A DNA stretch of 64,000 nucleotides, taken from contig NC_084830.1 in the NCBI RefSeq assembly GCF_033115175.1, forward strand, positions 38,323,409 to 38,387,408, in the 5' to 3' direction. Below the pieces are notes generated by a model. The model saw nothing but the letters and a program-made list of their open reading frames with translations. It was not told where the DNA came from and ran no database searches. The position numbers and the translations under genes are program-made. Each line of letters starts with the position of its first letter. The first letter of the stretch is position 1. Shown one piece after another: positions 36,596 to 48,285 of this stretch. The DNA is from Lepus europaeus. Its lineage: Eukaryota; Chordata; Mammalia; Lagomorpha; Leporidae.

Positions 36596-37296
36596 GAGAA
36601 ACATATCCTAAACAAATGTAGGGCACACAGTTGGGTTTCAAAGAAGAATCCTCTGGAAAAGTGAGATCTGTATTCAAGCCTAGATGGGTATGTTAGAGCT
36701 AACTTGGTGCCTTTATGGGAATCAGGCAAGCATTTCAGGAAAGACGCAAGGAAAGAGCCTATGATGACAGAGAAGGACATATTTAAAGTGCTAGTGCATC
36801 AGAGAATTGGCAGGAGACGTAGCAGTTTTGAGTTCCATGTAGAAACTAGAGCTTACAGGGAAGTCAGATGATCTGGATAAGTCTAGAAAAATGTAGCTAG
36901 AAGATCTGAGAAACATCACCAATGGCTCCAACCTGGAGCACATGAGTATGACCGGGGATACATATCTGCAGACAAGCCTGAAAAACCATGTCAACCACAG
37001 AGTCTGTGAAGCTGCTGAGTGTGTGACTAAGCCGGATGTCTGACCCTATGGCTGTCTGAGAATAACAGCTTCCCTTTCTCTTCTGCCTTTCCAATCTCAA
37101 GTTAGCTCCTGTGTCAGCAATTTCTAACCCAGGACCACAAAGGGATGGGGAATCTGGAAATCCATGCTCCCAACCTTAGGCAGAGGGGTGGAGGTAGGAA
37201 ACTTGAAAGCAGGATCTGACCTTTTATAGCATGTTATCCCGCTTAGAATGTGAGTTTTAATCCTAAAATCAACAGGAAGTTGGGGAGAGCATAATT
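36596..37296. other. unassigned non-coding DNA
   Basis: Nothing recognised upstream of the L1 insertion. Confidence 0.4.
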
Positions 37297-37310
37297 AGAA
37301 GTCCATTTCC
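37297..37310 (+). repeat. left TSD of the full-length L1
   Basis: 'agaagtccatttcc' is repeated without mismatch at 45677-45690. Confidence 0.97.
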
Positions 37311-38231
37311 GAGACTAGGCGGCAAGATGGCGGAATAGGAACGGAGCACACGATTAGTCCGGAGAGAGAGACAGGTTAATATAAGTGGAGATACTGCAGG
37401 GTCAAGGAAGAGTAGGGGATGAAACAGCATAGGAAACTCTTCCGGAACTAGTGATTCACAGTGTACCTGCGTGGAGAGCGTGGGAGCCCAAGTTCGGGAC
37501 ACCAGCAGCAGACTCAACGCACCAGCGCTGGAACGCGAGGTGAGCCCAACCACAATAGCCCGAGACACCAGCGGGGAAGCGGAAAGAGGAGGCTAGAGGG
37601 AACGAGGCTTGAAACTTCGTGGGGAAAAGTTCACCAGGCTAACTAGAAGAGAGAGAGGGAAAAAATAAAAAAAGCGACCGATACGGACACAAGTTTCTCT
37701 CTCTCCGCTCACCTCTCAAAGGCGAGCAAGACAGAGCAGGCGCCATTTTGGACATACGTCATAAGCAGGGCGACCTCAGGTCTGCACCAGCCCTGAGCCT
37801 AACAGAAAAACCTGACTCTGGGGGGAGGGGTGAAATAACAGGAGATTAGCATCTAACTTGGCAACCCAGTGGGAGATTTCAGGAGAATTGGAGCCCACAC
37901 TGAGGGCAGCAGAGATTCCCTGTGTGGTCCTTGGGAAAGAGCTTCCGATCTCTGGCTCCTGTGGGTATATCATTTGCCTGCTAACTACCTCCAATTACGT
38001 TCAGCTGTGCGGAATTACTTCCCTTTTGAATCAAAAAAGAGAGAGATTTACCACACCTAACCTGGGAGTGTCATCTTTGACACACCCTCAGCCCTGAGGA
38101 ACCAAACACAGCTCTCAGTCCACGCTCATCTCAAGCCTCTAAGGCACCACTGAAAGCAGACAGTCCACTTAATATAGAGCCATAGTGTAACAAGAAAAAA
38201 CACCACAGTGAAGAAACCAAATATCTCCAAC
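37311..38231 (+). promoter_or_regulatory. L1 5'UTR with internal promoter
   Basis: The first bases should carry the internal RNA polymerase II promoter known for mammalian L1. A YY1-type motif 'caagatggcgg' lies at 37323-37333, 12 bp from the element's start. In human L1 a YY1 site close to the 5' end directs the accurate start of transcription, and the surrounding words ('gatggc', 'gaataggaac') are shared with human L1 as I remember it. CpG sites are frequent in the first ~450 bp, so methylation control is expected. No monomer repeats like those of mouse L1 are visible. Confidence 0.75.
37323..37333 (+). promoter_or_regulatory. YY1-type binding motif
   Basis: 'caagatggcgg' contains the AAGATGGCGG core of the YY1 consensus, at the expected place at the L1 5' end. 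Confidence 0.7.
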
Positions 38232-39269
38232 ATGCCAAACAACAAACACAAAAACCGAGGTAACAAGAACAAGGAAGACACTATGACACCCCCAAATGAA
38301 AAAGACACCCCAATTCAAGATTATGAAGATGAGGAGATTGAAGAAATACAAGAAGCAGATCTCAAAAAATTGATAAGAACATTAAGAAGTTCTCAAAAAC
38401 AAATTCTTGAACTACAGAAATCCTTAATGGACAAGGTAGAGAATCTCTCTCGTGAAAATGAAATATTAAGGAGGAATCAAAATGAAATGAAACAACTAGT
38501 GGAACAAGAAATGGTGATAATGACAAGAAATCATAATGAAATGAAGAATTCAATAGATCAAATGACAAACACATTAGAGAGTCTTAAAAACAGAATGGGC
38601 GAAGCAGAAGAGAGAATATCAGACTTAGAAGACAGAGAACAGGAAAGGAAACAATCAAATCAAAGAAAAGAAGAAGAAATCAGAAATCTAAAAAATACTG
38701 TCAGGAATCTACAGGATACTCTTAAAAAACCCAACATTCGGGTTCTAGGAGTACCTGAAGGCATGGAGAGAGAGAAAGGATTAGAAGGCCTTTTTAGTGA
38801 GATACTAGCAGAAAATTTCCCAGGTTTGGAGAAAGACAGAGACATCCTAATACAGGAAGCTCATAGAACCCCTAATAAACATGACCAAAAGAGATCCTCA
38901 CCACGACACGTCGTAATCAAACTCACCACAGTGAAACACAAAGAAAAGATCCTAAAATGTGCAAGAGAGAAACGCCAGATTACTCTCAGAGGATCTCCAA
39001 TTAGACTCACAGCTGACTTCTCTTCAGAAACCCTACAAGCTAGGAGAGAATGGCGAGACATAGCCCAGGTGCTAAGAGAGAAAAACTGCCAGCCCAGAAT
39101 ATTATATCCTGCAAAGCTCTCATTTATAAATGAAGGTGAAATAAAGACCTTTCACAGCAAACAGACATTGAAAGAATTTGTCGCCACTCGCCCAGCCCTG
39201 CAAAAGATGCTTAAAGATGTGTTACATACAGAAACACAGAAACACGGTCACCAATATGAAAGAAGGTAA
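38232..39269 (+). CDS. L1 ORF1: L1 ORF1 protein (RNA-binding chaperone)
   Basis: 345 codons, uninterrupted. ORF1p coats L1 RNA as trimers in the cytoplasmic L1 particle and acts as a nucleic-acid chaperone. An in-frame GTG lies upstream at 38208, but the first ATG is at 38232 with A at -3 and gives the family-like basic start ([10 protein letters not shown]). A long charged coiled coil spans roughly residues 35-165 and carries LRR-, NEM- and MKN-type heptads. The RNA-recognition domain starts near residue 167 ('[11 protein letters not shown]'). The C-terminal domain includes 'PRHVVIKL', '[17 protein letters not shown]' and 'YPAKLSF' (292-298). Length is close to human ORF1p (338 aa). No lesion is visible, so it could be made if the element is transcribed. 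Confidence 0.96.
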   Translation: MPNNKHKNRGNKNKEDTMTPPNEKDTPIQDYEDEEIEEIQEADLKKLIRTLRSSQKQILELQKSLMDKVENLSRENEILRRNQNEMKQLVEQEMVIMTRNHNEMKNSIDQMTNTLESLKNRMGEAEERISDLEDREQERKQSNQRKEEEIRNLKNTVRNLQDTLKKPNIRVLGVPEGMEREKGLEGLFSEILAENFPGLEKDRDILIQEAHRTPNKHDQKRSSPRHVVIKLTTVKHKEKILKCAREKRQITLRGSPIRLTADFSSETLQARREWRDIAQVLREKNCQPRILYPAKLSFINEGEIKTFHSKQTLKEFVATRPALQKMLKDVLHTETQKHGHQYERR

Positions 39270-39337
39270 AGGTAGGAAACCTCACACCAAAAGATCACAG
39301 GAATCTCAAACCATATATTAGAAAGTATCTTTGGCTA

Positions 39338-42300
39338 ATGGCAGGGCAAAGTTACTCCTTCTCAATAGTCACATTAAATGTTAATGGCTTGAACTGTCCA
39401 GTTAAAAGACACCGATTGGCTGATTGGGTTAAGGAACAAAACCCATCCTTTTGCTGCTTACAAGAAACCCATCTATCCAACAATGATCCATACAGGCTGA
39501 GAGTGAAAGGCTGGAAAAAGATATACCACGCCAACAGAAATGAAAAGAGAGCGGGCGTAGCCATCTTAATATCGGACAACATAAACTTTACCACAAAAAC
39601 TGTTAGGAGAGACAAAGAGGGGCACTATTTAATGATTAAGGGATCCATTCAACAGGAAGATATAACGATTATCAATGTATATGCACCTAATTACAGGGCA
39701 CCAGCTTATTTAAAAGACTTGTTAAGGGACTTAAAGGGAGACTTAGACCCCAATACAATAGTACTGGGGGACTTCAATACTCCACTCTCAGAGATAGACA
39801 GATCAACAGGACAGAAGATCAACAAGGAGACAGTAGATTTAAATGACACTATAGCCCAAATGGATCTAACAGATATCTACAGAACATTTCATCCTACATC
39901 TAAGGACTTTACATTCTTCTCAGCAGTACATGGAACCCTCTCTAGGATTGACCACATACTAGGCCATAAAGCAAGTCTCAGCAAATTCAAAAGAATTAGA
40001 ATCATACCATGCAGCTTCTCAGACCACAAAGGAATGAAATTGGAAATTGGCAACTCAGGAATCCCTAGAGCATGTGCAAACACATGGAGATTGAACAACA
40101 TGCTCCTGAATGAACAATGGGTCATAGAAGAAATTAAAAGAGAAATCAAAAATTTTCTGGAAGTAAATGAGGATATCAGCACAACATACCAAAACCTATG
40201 GGATACAACAAAAGCAGTGTTAAGAGGAAAGTTTATATCAATAAGTGCCTACATCAAGAAATTGGAAAGGCACCAAATAGATGAGCTTTCAAGTCATCTC
40301 AAGGATCTAGAAAATCTGCAGCAAACCAAACCCAAACCCAGTAGGAGAAGAGAAATAATCAAAATCAGAGAAGAAATCAACAGGATTGAATCCAAAAAAA
40401 CATTACAAAAAATCAGCCAAACGAGGAGCTTGTTTTTTGAAAAAATAAACAAAATTGACACCCCATTGGCCCAACTAACTAAAAAAAGAAGAGAAAAGAC
40501 CCAAATCAATAGGATCAGAGATGAAATGGGAAACATAACAACAGACGCCACAGAAATAAAAAGAATCATCAGAAATTACTACAAGGACTTGTATGCCAGC
40601 AAACAGGGAAATCTATCAGAAATGGACAGATTCTTGGACACATACAACCTACCTAAATTGAGCCAGGAAGACATAGAAAACCTAAACAGACCAATAACTG
40701 ACACAGAAATTGAAACAGTAATAAAGGCCCTCCCAACAAAGAAAAGCCCAGGGCCAGATGGATTCACTGCTGAGTTCTACCAGACATTTAGAGAAGAACT
40801 AACTCCAATTCTTCTCAAACTATTCAGAGCAATCGAAAAAGAGGGAATCCTCCCAAATTCTTTCTATGAAGCCACCATCACCTTAATTCCTAAGCCAGAA
40901 AGAGACGCAACATTGAAAGAGAATTACAGACCAATATCCCTGATGAACATAGATGCAAAAATCCTCAATAAAATTCTGGCCAATAGAATGCAACAACACA
41001 TCAGAAAGATCATCCACTCAGACCAAGTGGGATTCATCCCCGGTATGCAGGGATGGTTCAACATTCGCGAAACAATCAACGTAATACACTACATTAACAG
41101 ACTGCAGAAGAAAAACCATATGATTCTCTCAATAGACGCAGAGAAAGCATTTGATAAAATACAACACCCTTTCATGATGAAAACTCTAAGCAAACTGGGT
41201 ATGGAAGGAACAGTCCTCAATACAATCAAAGCAATATATGAAAAACCCACGGCCAACATCCTATTGAATGGGGAAAAGTTGGAAGCATTTCCACTGAAAT
41301 CTGGTACCAGACAGGGATGCCCTCTCTCACCACTGCTATTCAATATAGTTCTGGAAGTTTGGCCAGAGCTATTAGGCAAGAAAAAGAAATTAAAGGGATA
41401 CAAATCGGGAAGGACGAACTCAAACTATCCCTCTTTGCAGATGATATGATTTTTTATTTAGGGGACCCAAAGAACTCTACTAAGAGACTATTGGAACTCA
41501 TCGAAGAGTTTGGCAAAGTAGCAGGATATAAAATCAATGCACAAAAATCAACAGCCTTTGTATACACAGGCAATGCCACAGCTGAGGAAGAACTTCTAAA
41601 ATCAATGCCATTCACAATAGCTACAAAAACAATCAAATACCTTGGAATAAACTTAACCAAAGACGTTAAAGATCTCTACAATGAAAACTACAAAACCTTA
41701 GAGAAAGAAATAGAAGAGGATACCAAAAAATGGAAAAATCTTCCATGCTCATGGATTGGAAGAATCAATATCATCAAAATGTCCAATCTCCCTAAAGCTA
41801 TTTATACATTCAATGCAATAGCCATCAAGATCCCGAAGACCTTCTTCTCAGATCTGGAAAAAATGATGCTGAAATTCATATGGAGACACAGAAGACCTCG
41901 AATAGCCAAAGCAATCCTGTACAACAAAAACAAAGCCGGAGGCATCACAATACCTGATTTTAGGACATACTACAGGGCAGTTGTTATCAAAACAGCATGG
42001 TACTGGTACAGAAACAGATGGATAGACCAATGGAACAGAATAGAAACACCAGAAATCAACCCAAACATCTACAGCCAACTTATATTTGACCAAAGATCCA
42101 AATCTAATCCCTGGAATAAGGACAGTCTATTCAATAAATGGTGCTGGGAAAATTGGATTTCCACGTGCAGAAGCTTGAAGCAAGACCCATACCTATCACC
42201 TTACACAAAAATTCACTCAACATGGATTAAAGACTTAAATCTACGACCCGAAACCATCAAATTATTAGAGAGCATTGGAGAAACCCTGCAAGATATAGGC

Positions 42301-43161
42301 ACAGGCAAAGACTTCCTGGAAAATACTCCAACAGCACAGGCAGTCAAAACCAAAATTAACATTTGGGACTGCATCAAATTGAGAAGTTTCTGTACTTCAA
42401 AAGAAACAGTCAGGAAAGTGAAGAGGCAACCAACAGAATGGGAAAAAATATTCGCAAACTATACTACAGATAAAGGATTGATAACCAGAATCTACAAAGA
42501 AATCAAGAAAATCCACAACAACAAAACAAACAACCCACTTAAGAGATGGGCCAAGGACCTCAATAGACATTTTTCGAAAGAGGAAATCCAAATGGCCAAC
42601 AGACACATGAAAAAATGTTCCAGATCACTAACAATCAGAGAAATGCAAATCAAAACCACAATGAGGTTCCATCTCACCCCGGTTAGAATGGCTCACATTC
42701 AGAAATCTACCAACAACAGATGCTGGAGAGGATGTGGGGAAAAAGGGACACTAATCCACTGTTGGTGGGAATGCAAACTGGTTAAGCCACTATGGAAGTC
42801 TGTCTGGAGATTCCTCAGAAACCTGAACATAACCCTACCATACAACCCAGCCATCCCACTCCTTGGAATTTACCCAAAGGAAATTAATTTGGCAAATAAA
42901 AAAGCCATCTGCACATTAATGTTTATTGCAGCTCAATTCACAATAGCTAAGACCTGGATCCAACCCAAATGCCCATCAACAGTAGACTGGATAAAGAAAT
43001 TATGGGACATGTACTCCATAGAATACTATACAGCAGTAAGAAACAACGAAACCCAGTCATTTGCAACAAGATGGAGCAATCTGGAAAACATCATGCTGAG
43101 TGAATTAAGCCAGTCCCAAAGAGAAAAATATCATTTGTTTTCCCTGATCGGTGACAACTGA
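39338..43161 (+). pseudogene. L1 ORF2: L1 ORF2 (endonuclease / reverse transcriptase), one frameshift
   Basis: ORF2p nicks DNA at TTTTAA-like sites and reverse-transcribes L1 RNA there. The reading frame starts at ATG 39338, 68 bp after ORF1. Endonuclease residues line up with those of human L1 at the same numbers: N14, E43, Y115, D145, N147, D205, D229 and H230. Reverse transcriptase motifs follow ('[14 protein letters not shown]', '[12 protein letters not shown]', '[14 protein letters not shown]'). At 41358-41360 a T run is one base short, the frame shifts and a stop follows at 41447. The catalytic FADD (41434-41445) and the C-terminal Cys motif C-X3-C-X7-H-X4-C (42721-42774) are intact but in the other frame, which runs on to TGA 43159. 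The combined length (about 1,275 codons) equals human ORF2. Full-length ORF2p cannot be made from this copy. Confidence 0.96.
41358..41360 (+). other. 1-nt deletion causing the ORF2 frameshift
   Basis: Translation is family-like up to '...LLFNIVLEV' in one frame and resumes as '[13 protein letters not shown]' in the next. One extra T in this run would account for the shift. Most likely a replication or reverse-transcription slip in a short T run. Confidence 0.85.
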
Positions 43162-44279
43162 GCGCCAAAGGGGAAACCTGTTAAGTGAAATGGACACTAT
43201 AAGCAACAATGAACTGATCAGCTCCTGTCCTGACTTTAGATGTACAATGTAATACTTTATCCTTTTTAGTATTTGTTGCTGTTGTTGTGGTTCTAGTACT
43301 ATTGGTTGAACTCAGTAATTAACACACAATTATTCTTAGGTGTTTAAATTTTAACTGAAAAGTGATCCCTGTTAAATCTAAGAGTGGAAAAAGAGAGGGA
43401 GGAGATGAAGAGCTATGGGTTATTTAACTATGTGCTTATTTTCAAAGACTTGAATAATCACCTTGTAACAATGATCAGATTTGGTCTATTTTATGTCATG
43501 ATTTTAAGGAATCTTATTTCAACCAGATATTTTGGATTTTGATATTGGTCTATTATGCTATGTTATATGTGCGTACATATTGTATGTCCACATGGGGAAA
43601 TTTTATTAAGAGTTTTATTTTAAATGCCTTTTAGATAAGATTGTCCATAAATTTAAGCTGCTAAAATCAATCAAAGATACATTTTAATTTGTATGACCTG
43701 AATCTGTGTATCATATGTTTTAAACTTGTTGGTAGAAAGAAACTAAAAACATTTTATATGGTTGTGCTTAAGTTTACTGGTTAAACAAACTACACCATGT
43801 TAGATATTTAAGACGTGTTTTCAAATACATGATTCTTAAAATTTATAGAAGGCATTGGACCTTCCGGTAAATGTTTTATTAAGTTCTTATCTAAGGGTTG
43901 AAACGGTTTGCTAAGTATTCATGTAATATTGCTATTGTCAGCAAGTGATCTAGGACTTGCTCCCTCATTTCTCTATTCTAAGCCCAACTTGTTCTTTCAC
44001 TTCTCTATTCTCTTCAAGGTAGGGAACTAATTCCATTATGAAGGAATCTGTAGGATGCACAATTTAATCTTTAGACCTTATAAGAGATGGCTAACATTTT
44101 TCTGTAATAGCATAGCCAAAATAAGAACTTAACTAATAATCTCATAGCTAGATTCACATCGCCATCAGCGAAGTATACAGTAAGTAAAAAAAAAAACCTC
44201 CCTTTCAGACCAAAGGGAAAGAAAGTTTTAAAGTGAGAATATAATTTTCCTCATGGGCATTGTCTACCTTAGAAAAACT

Positions 44280-44720
44280 ACTACAGAACATGCCTGTGAC
44301 TATAGACTTGTAGTTCAGGCCACCAAAGATTAGAGATGGGACACGGGCACTCCCTTGACTTGCATCGTCTGGTCTGCTTTAACACAAACCAGGAGGAAAA
44401 GAAAGCTAGGCATCAGAAGCAATGGGTGGCAGGCCTATTAATGGCTGATCTGTACAGTGATCTGCCCTCAAGGAGACCCAACAGGCCAGTCCACTACAGT
44501 GGCTTTCAAAATGGTAAGCCTGGGCTTCAGCAGAAGTCAGCTTGTGAAGAGCCCTGGCAGCTCTGCCAAGAGTTGGATCACTGGAAATGGACCTGCCCTG
44601 GAGTCGAAGGATGCACAGGTCAGAGCCACAGATCTTATTGGCTCTAAGCTGAAAAGCCCTTCACTCAGCCCAACTTCCAAAGTGACCACTGCAGCTGAGG
44701 GGATGGTCAAGTAGGGTCAG
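44280..44720 (+). pseudogene. decayed gammaretrovirus-like gag fragment inside the L1 3'UTR
   Basis: An open frame at 44336-44647 has the layout of a gammaretroviral gag C-terminus: a Leu-rich capsid-end stretch, a charged Lys/Glu/Gln-rich section ('QEEKKARHQKQ'), an Arg/Pro-rich linker and a single CCHC zinc-knuckle-like site at 44555-44596. In the knuckle the first zinc-binding position is Trp instead of Cys; the C-X4-H-X4-C remainder is present. A stop follows at 44645. Sequence like the gag-pro boundary continues in another frame to about 44710. No protease, polymerase, envelope or LTR was seen. In retroviruses this region packages RNA; here it is a non-functional remnant. Assigned by pattern, not by search; a chance match is possible. 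Confidence 0.55.
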
Positions 44721-45549
44721 CAACATTGCAGGCAGAACTGTAAATTTCTTGTTAGAGATGCCCCCTGCCTTTACCTGGCCAGCTCTCCTCCCAGGCCAGC
44801 CAAGTAATGAAAGTCAACAGAGTGCCTTCCCCTAGGAGGTTCACACCTCCCTTAGGATATACCCCATGTGAAGAGATAGATAGGTCTGGGCCTCTTAGCT
44901 TACAAGGCCTAAATCCCACCAGATTATTATCAAGCCCCTTCTATCAGGTTCTATTTGCCTCTCAATCAGAAAAATTACTTGTAGCTTAGACAGCACCTTT
45001 CTTAGCTCCTCTAATAATGACTCTGTCCTTTGTTCTAGACCATGTCTAGTGCACTTGGGCCTCATTCCTTTGTAATCATAACCTCTACTCTACCACCAAT
45101 GGCTCTACTCCCAACCTGTGTGTACTGATGGTCCTCTTCCCCACTTAATGCTGTATAATTGTTCAGACCTGGTTAAGGCCACTCTTAGGATCATTGGTTA
45201 CTATCCTCAACCTGTCTTTTATGACCTTGTCTAAATATGATCAGAGTCGGGGAACTTGGAAGGCTTCCATAGCTTTGGCAACTCATGACGACAGCCTAGA
45301 GTGGTTACTGGCGCCATAAACTAGAGTGTCAATTTGTTGGGTCAACAACAGGAGCCACTGTGCGCTTGCTCCTGATGTGGGATCTCTGTCCTTAATGTAC
45401 TGTACATTTTGATTTAATGCTATAACTAGTACTCAAACAGTATGTTTCACTTTGTGTTTCTATGTGGGTGCAAACTGTTGAAGTATTTATACTAAATTGA
45501 TCTTCTGTATATAAATAGAATTGAAAATGAATCTTGATGTGAATGGAAA

Positions 45550-45575
45550 GGGAGAGGGAGCGGGAGAGGGGAGGG
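45550..45575 (+). other. G-quadruplex-capable polypurine block in L1 3'UTR
   Basis: Four runs of three or more G separated by 3-nt loops (starting 'gggagagggagcggg'). The same block is in the copies at 14207-14275 and 17970-17995 and, on the minus strand, near 51768-51820. Confidence 0.75.
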
Positions 45576-45654
45576 TTGCAGGTGGGAGGGAAATTATGGG
45601 AAGGGGAAGCCATTGTAATCCATAAGCTGTATACTGGAAATTTATATTCATTAA

Positions 45655-45660
45655 AATAAA
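45655..45660 (+). terminator. L1 polyadenylation signal AATAAA
   Basis: AATAAA shortly before the A-tail; the same ending is found in the L1 copies ending at 14342 and 18087. Confidence 0.9.
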
Positions 45661-45676
45661 AGTTAAAAAAAAAAAA

Positions 45677-45690
45677 AGAAGTCCATTTCC
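45677..45690 (+). repeat. right TSD of the full-length L1
   Basis: Exact copy of 37297-37310. Confidence 0.97.
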
Positions 45691-47019
45691 ACCATTTTAC
45701 TCTAGCTGCGTTATGTAGGACAGATTGGAAGGAAGCTGGAGAGAAGCAGAAACTCAGGATAAAAGGCTGTAGTAAAGCAAGAGGTGCTGATAATTTGGAC
45801 TATGGTAGATTGAGAGAAGGAAAAAGACCAAGATATAAAAAAAGACTTGCTTATGAATGGGATTTAGGTGTTGAAAATAACAGAGGACCCACAGCCACAG
45901 CACGTGGGTTTCATTGCTGGGGTGATTCTCCCATGGTCTTCAGATTCAGACACAATCAGGATTGCAAGGAAATTCCAGTGAACTTGTCTAGCTCCCTCCC
46001 TAATTCTGACTGGTCAACGTCTATTCAGCACCACATTGGTCAATGAAGGACAGATGCATGCTAATTTCAAGAATTTTTTTCAGCCCACATAATTTTTATG
46101 TGCTTGCATGAAAATGTCACTGTAAAAGCATGAATCTGGGGAAAATAGTACCGACATTTTTGCTTCTCCTGCAGACAGATTGTAGTGAGAGCAGTACTCT
46201 AGACAAGAAGTAGGACAAGCCAAGTCCAGTGTTCAGTGAAGACAGGTACCCCCCTTCTGAAGCTGTGTCTGGATCAGCCGTCAAAGATCGAGTTTAGAGA
46301 TGGGTAAGAGTGGAGCTTAAAGGGGATTTGAAGGTGATGAGAAGAAATTCTATCTCAACGTGGATAGAGAAAGAGATACTGCAGGCGGCGAAGCCAGCAC
46401 GTCTCACCATCTACTTTATCTGTCTTGGAAGCTCTGTAGATTGGCAGGAGCTGCCTCACTCTGAGAGGAGTGCTAAGATAAGTTAATTATGTGTTTGCAT
46501 TTGATACCATGTGTGAGAAAAATGCCAACTTTTTACTGTTCAGCCATGTAGCTTTTGTAAATGAGAAACTCTGACCACACAAGGATTTCTTGCTGTAAGA
46601 AAATTTGGTGGTTACTTTTAAGTTTATGAAAATTCTTAACAAATTAGTGGGCTAATAGTTGGCCTAATTAGAAGCTAATATCTGCCTGAAAGCTTGAACT
46701 TGGGGAATTTGTGAATCATGTATGAGATAGTGAGAACCACTGGCAAGGTACAGTGCTGCAGCCTAGTATACTTAGTGGTGAATAATGAGTGCAGTTTAGT
46801 TTTAGATAGTAAACCAAGAAAAGACACAACATAGTTTTACTTGGTTTAAGTGTAAAATTCAAGGAACAACAAGAAAGAACAAAAATTTATAGATCCATCT
46901 GGCCCAAAAGAAAATAAAAGGAAGAGAGATACACTGAACACTCTGAAGAAAGGACAGCCTCATGTTAAGAAAATCTTAAAAGCAAATATCTAAGACATTC
47001 CTTTTCCCAACCAATATAT
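45691..47019. other. unassigned non-coding DNA
   Basis: Nothing recognised. Confidence 0.4.
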
Positions 47020-47342
47020 TTTTTAAAAAATTTATCTCTTTATTTTGAAAGTCAGAGCTCCATAGAGAGAAGAAGAGACTGAGAGAGAAAGACAGAGAGA
47101 CAGAGAGTCTTTCATCCACTTGTTCACTCCCAAAATGGCTGCAATGCCCAATGCTGGGCTGAACTGAAGTCAGGAGCTAGGAGCTTCTTCTGGGTCTCAC
47201 ATGTGAATGGCAGGGGCTCAGGCACTTGGGCCATCCTCTGCTGCCTTTCCCAGGCCATTAGTAAGGAGCTGGATCAGAAATAAAGCAGCAAGGACACCAC
47301 CCAGAGCCCATATGGGATGTCGGTGGCATCACAGGCAGGTGA
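47020..47342 (-). mobile_element. CSINE, minus strand, moderately diverged
   Basis: 'tttattttgaaagtcagagc', GA-rich stretch, 'gggccatcctctgctgcctt', 'cagagcccatatgggatgtc'. The head is eroded. Confidence 0.88.
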
Positions 47343-48195
47343 TTCATAATCGATAGCTTATGGTGCAGTGATGAAGCCCAGTAGCTCTGGATTTAGCAAC
47401 ATTGTAACATTTTTCATGCAAAATACTTCAGATCTTTCTATTGCTTAATTTTCCTCCAGAAGAATATATTTAGAATTGGATAACAAACTCCAATCAGAAA
47501 TAACATTCACCTTCCAGAAATATGCATTATAAAAAATCCATTACAAGACATGTAAGTGTTTATTAAACATTTGATAAGTATGTTAGAGAAGATTCATATT
47601 AATTCTTATGATAAGGGCTGAATAATTAACCTTCTCCAGAAGAAGTTCTTCTCAGAAGAACTATAAAGCCATTATTTCAACTTTAGAATGAAAATGTAAT
47701 GATACGCAGTTACAAAAAATTGATTCTTCCTCACTATTATTCACAATTGCAATGTCCTTCTCTTCTTTATAGCTCCTAAATATATGGTTGTCAACCAATG
47801 GAGCATGAAGCATTCAATCAAATTACTTTCAAGTATAAAATAAGTGTATTTTGAAAAAATTAATTTTATTTCCTTTACTGAAAGGAAATTTTCAAAAATT
47901 GTGATGTTATTCAAACTCAGAGGGTCCAATACTGAAGATTTCAGAAGATCAGTCACAGCATCTCAAATACCATTTCCAGTTTATAAAAGACACAAAATCA
48001 TTTTAGAGGAACCCATGTGCATCCTGAATGGGGCCATGATGATTTGTATCATATGGAATATAATATATTAATGTCTCAGAGTAGTCTGAAATTATTAACC
48101 CCTTAAGCTTCTCAACATTCCCAGGTCACCTGTCCATTTCTAATGTTATAATGTATAAAAAATAGCATAATAATAATAACAACATAATTTTTTGA
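47343..48195. other. unassigned AT-rich DNA
   Basis: Nothing recognised. Confidence 0.4.
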
Positions 48196-48285
48196 AAAGG
48201 TTAAATGAGATAATGCATATAAAGCACAAACACAATGCTGAAATAAAGCAAATGCTAAATAAATAGCAGTTATTACCATTGTCTA
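48196..48285 (+). mobile_element. MIR fragment
   Basis: 'aaatgagataatgcatataa' with 'aaagcac', then 'gctaaataaatagcagttat', as in a plus-strand MIR 3' half. Confidence 0.6.

Larger units (their letters stand above)
37311..45676 (+). mobile_element. essentially full-length lagomorph L1 retrotransposon
   Basis: 8,366 bp between perfect 14-bp TSDs. Order: 5'UTR (37311-38231), ORF1 (38232-39269), 68-bp spacer, ORF2 (39338-43161, one frameshift), a long 3'UTR (43162-45676), AATAAA and a short A-tail. ORF1 is intact and ORF2 has one visible lesion, so the insertion is young. It is longer than a typical L1 because the 3'UTR is about 2.5 kb and holds a module absent from the truncated L1 at 13081. 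Confidence 0.98.
43162..45676 (+). other. long, modular L1 3'UTR
   Basis: Proximal part (43162-43410) and distal part (about 45219-45676) match the truncated L1 at 13081. The part between them (43411-45218, about 1.8 kb) has no counterpart there, where about 0.5 kb of different sequence stands. The distal part ends with the polypurine block, the shared ending and the polyadenylation signal. Confidence 0.85.

Noticed and set aside
38208..38231. Upstream GTG as ORF1 start, giving 353 codons
   Set aside because: It is not an ATG. The ATG at 38232 has A at -3 and gives a family-like start and length.
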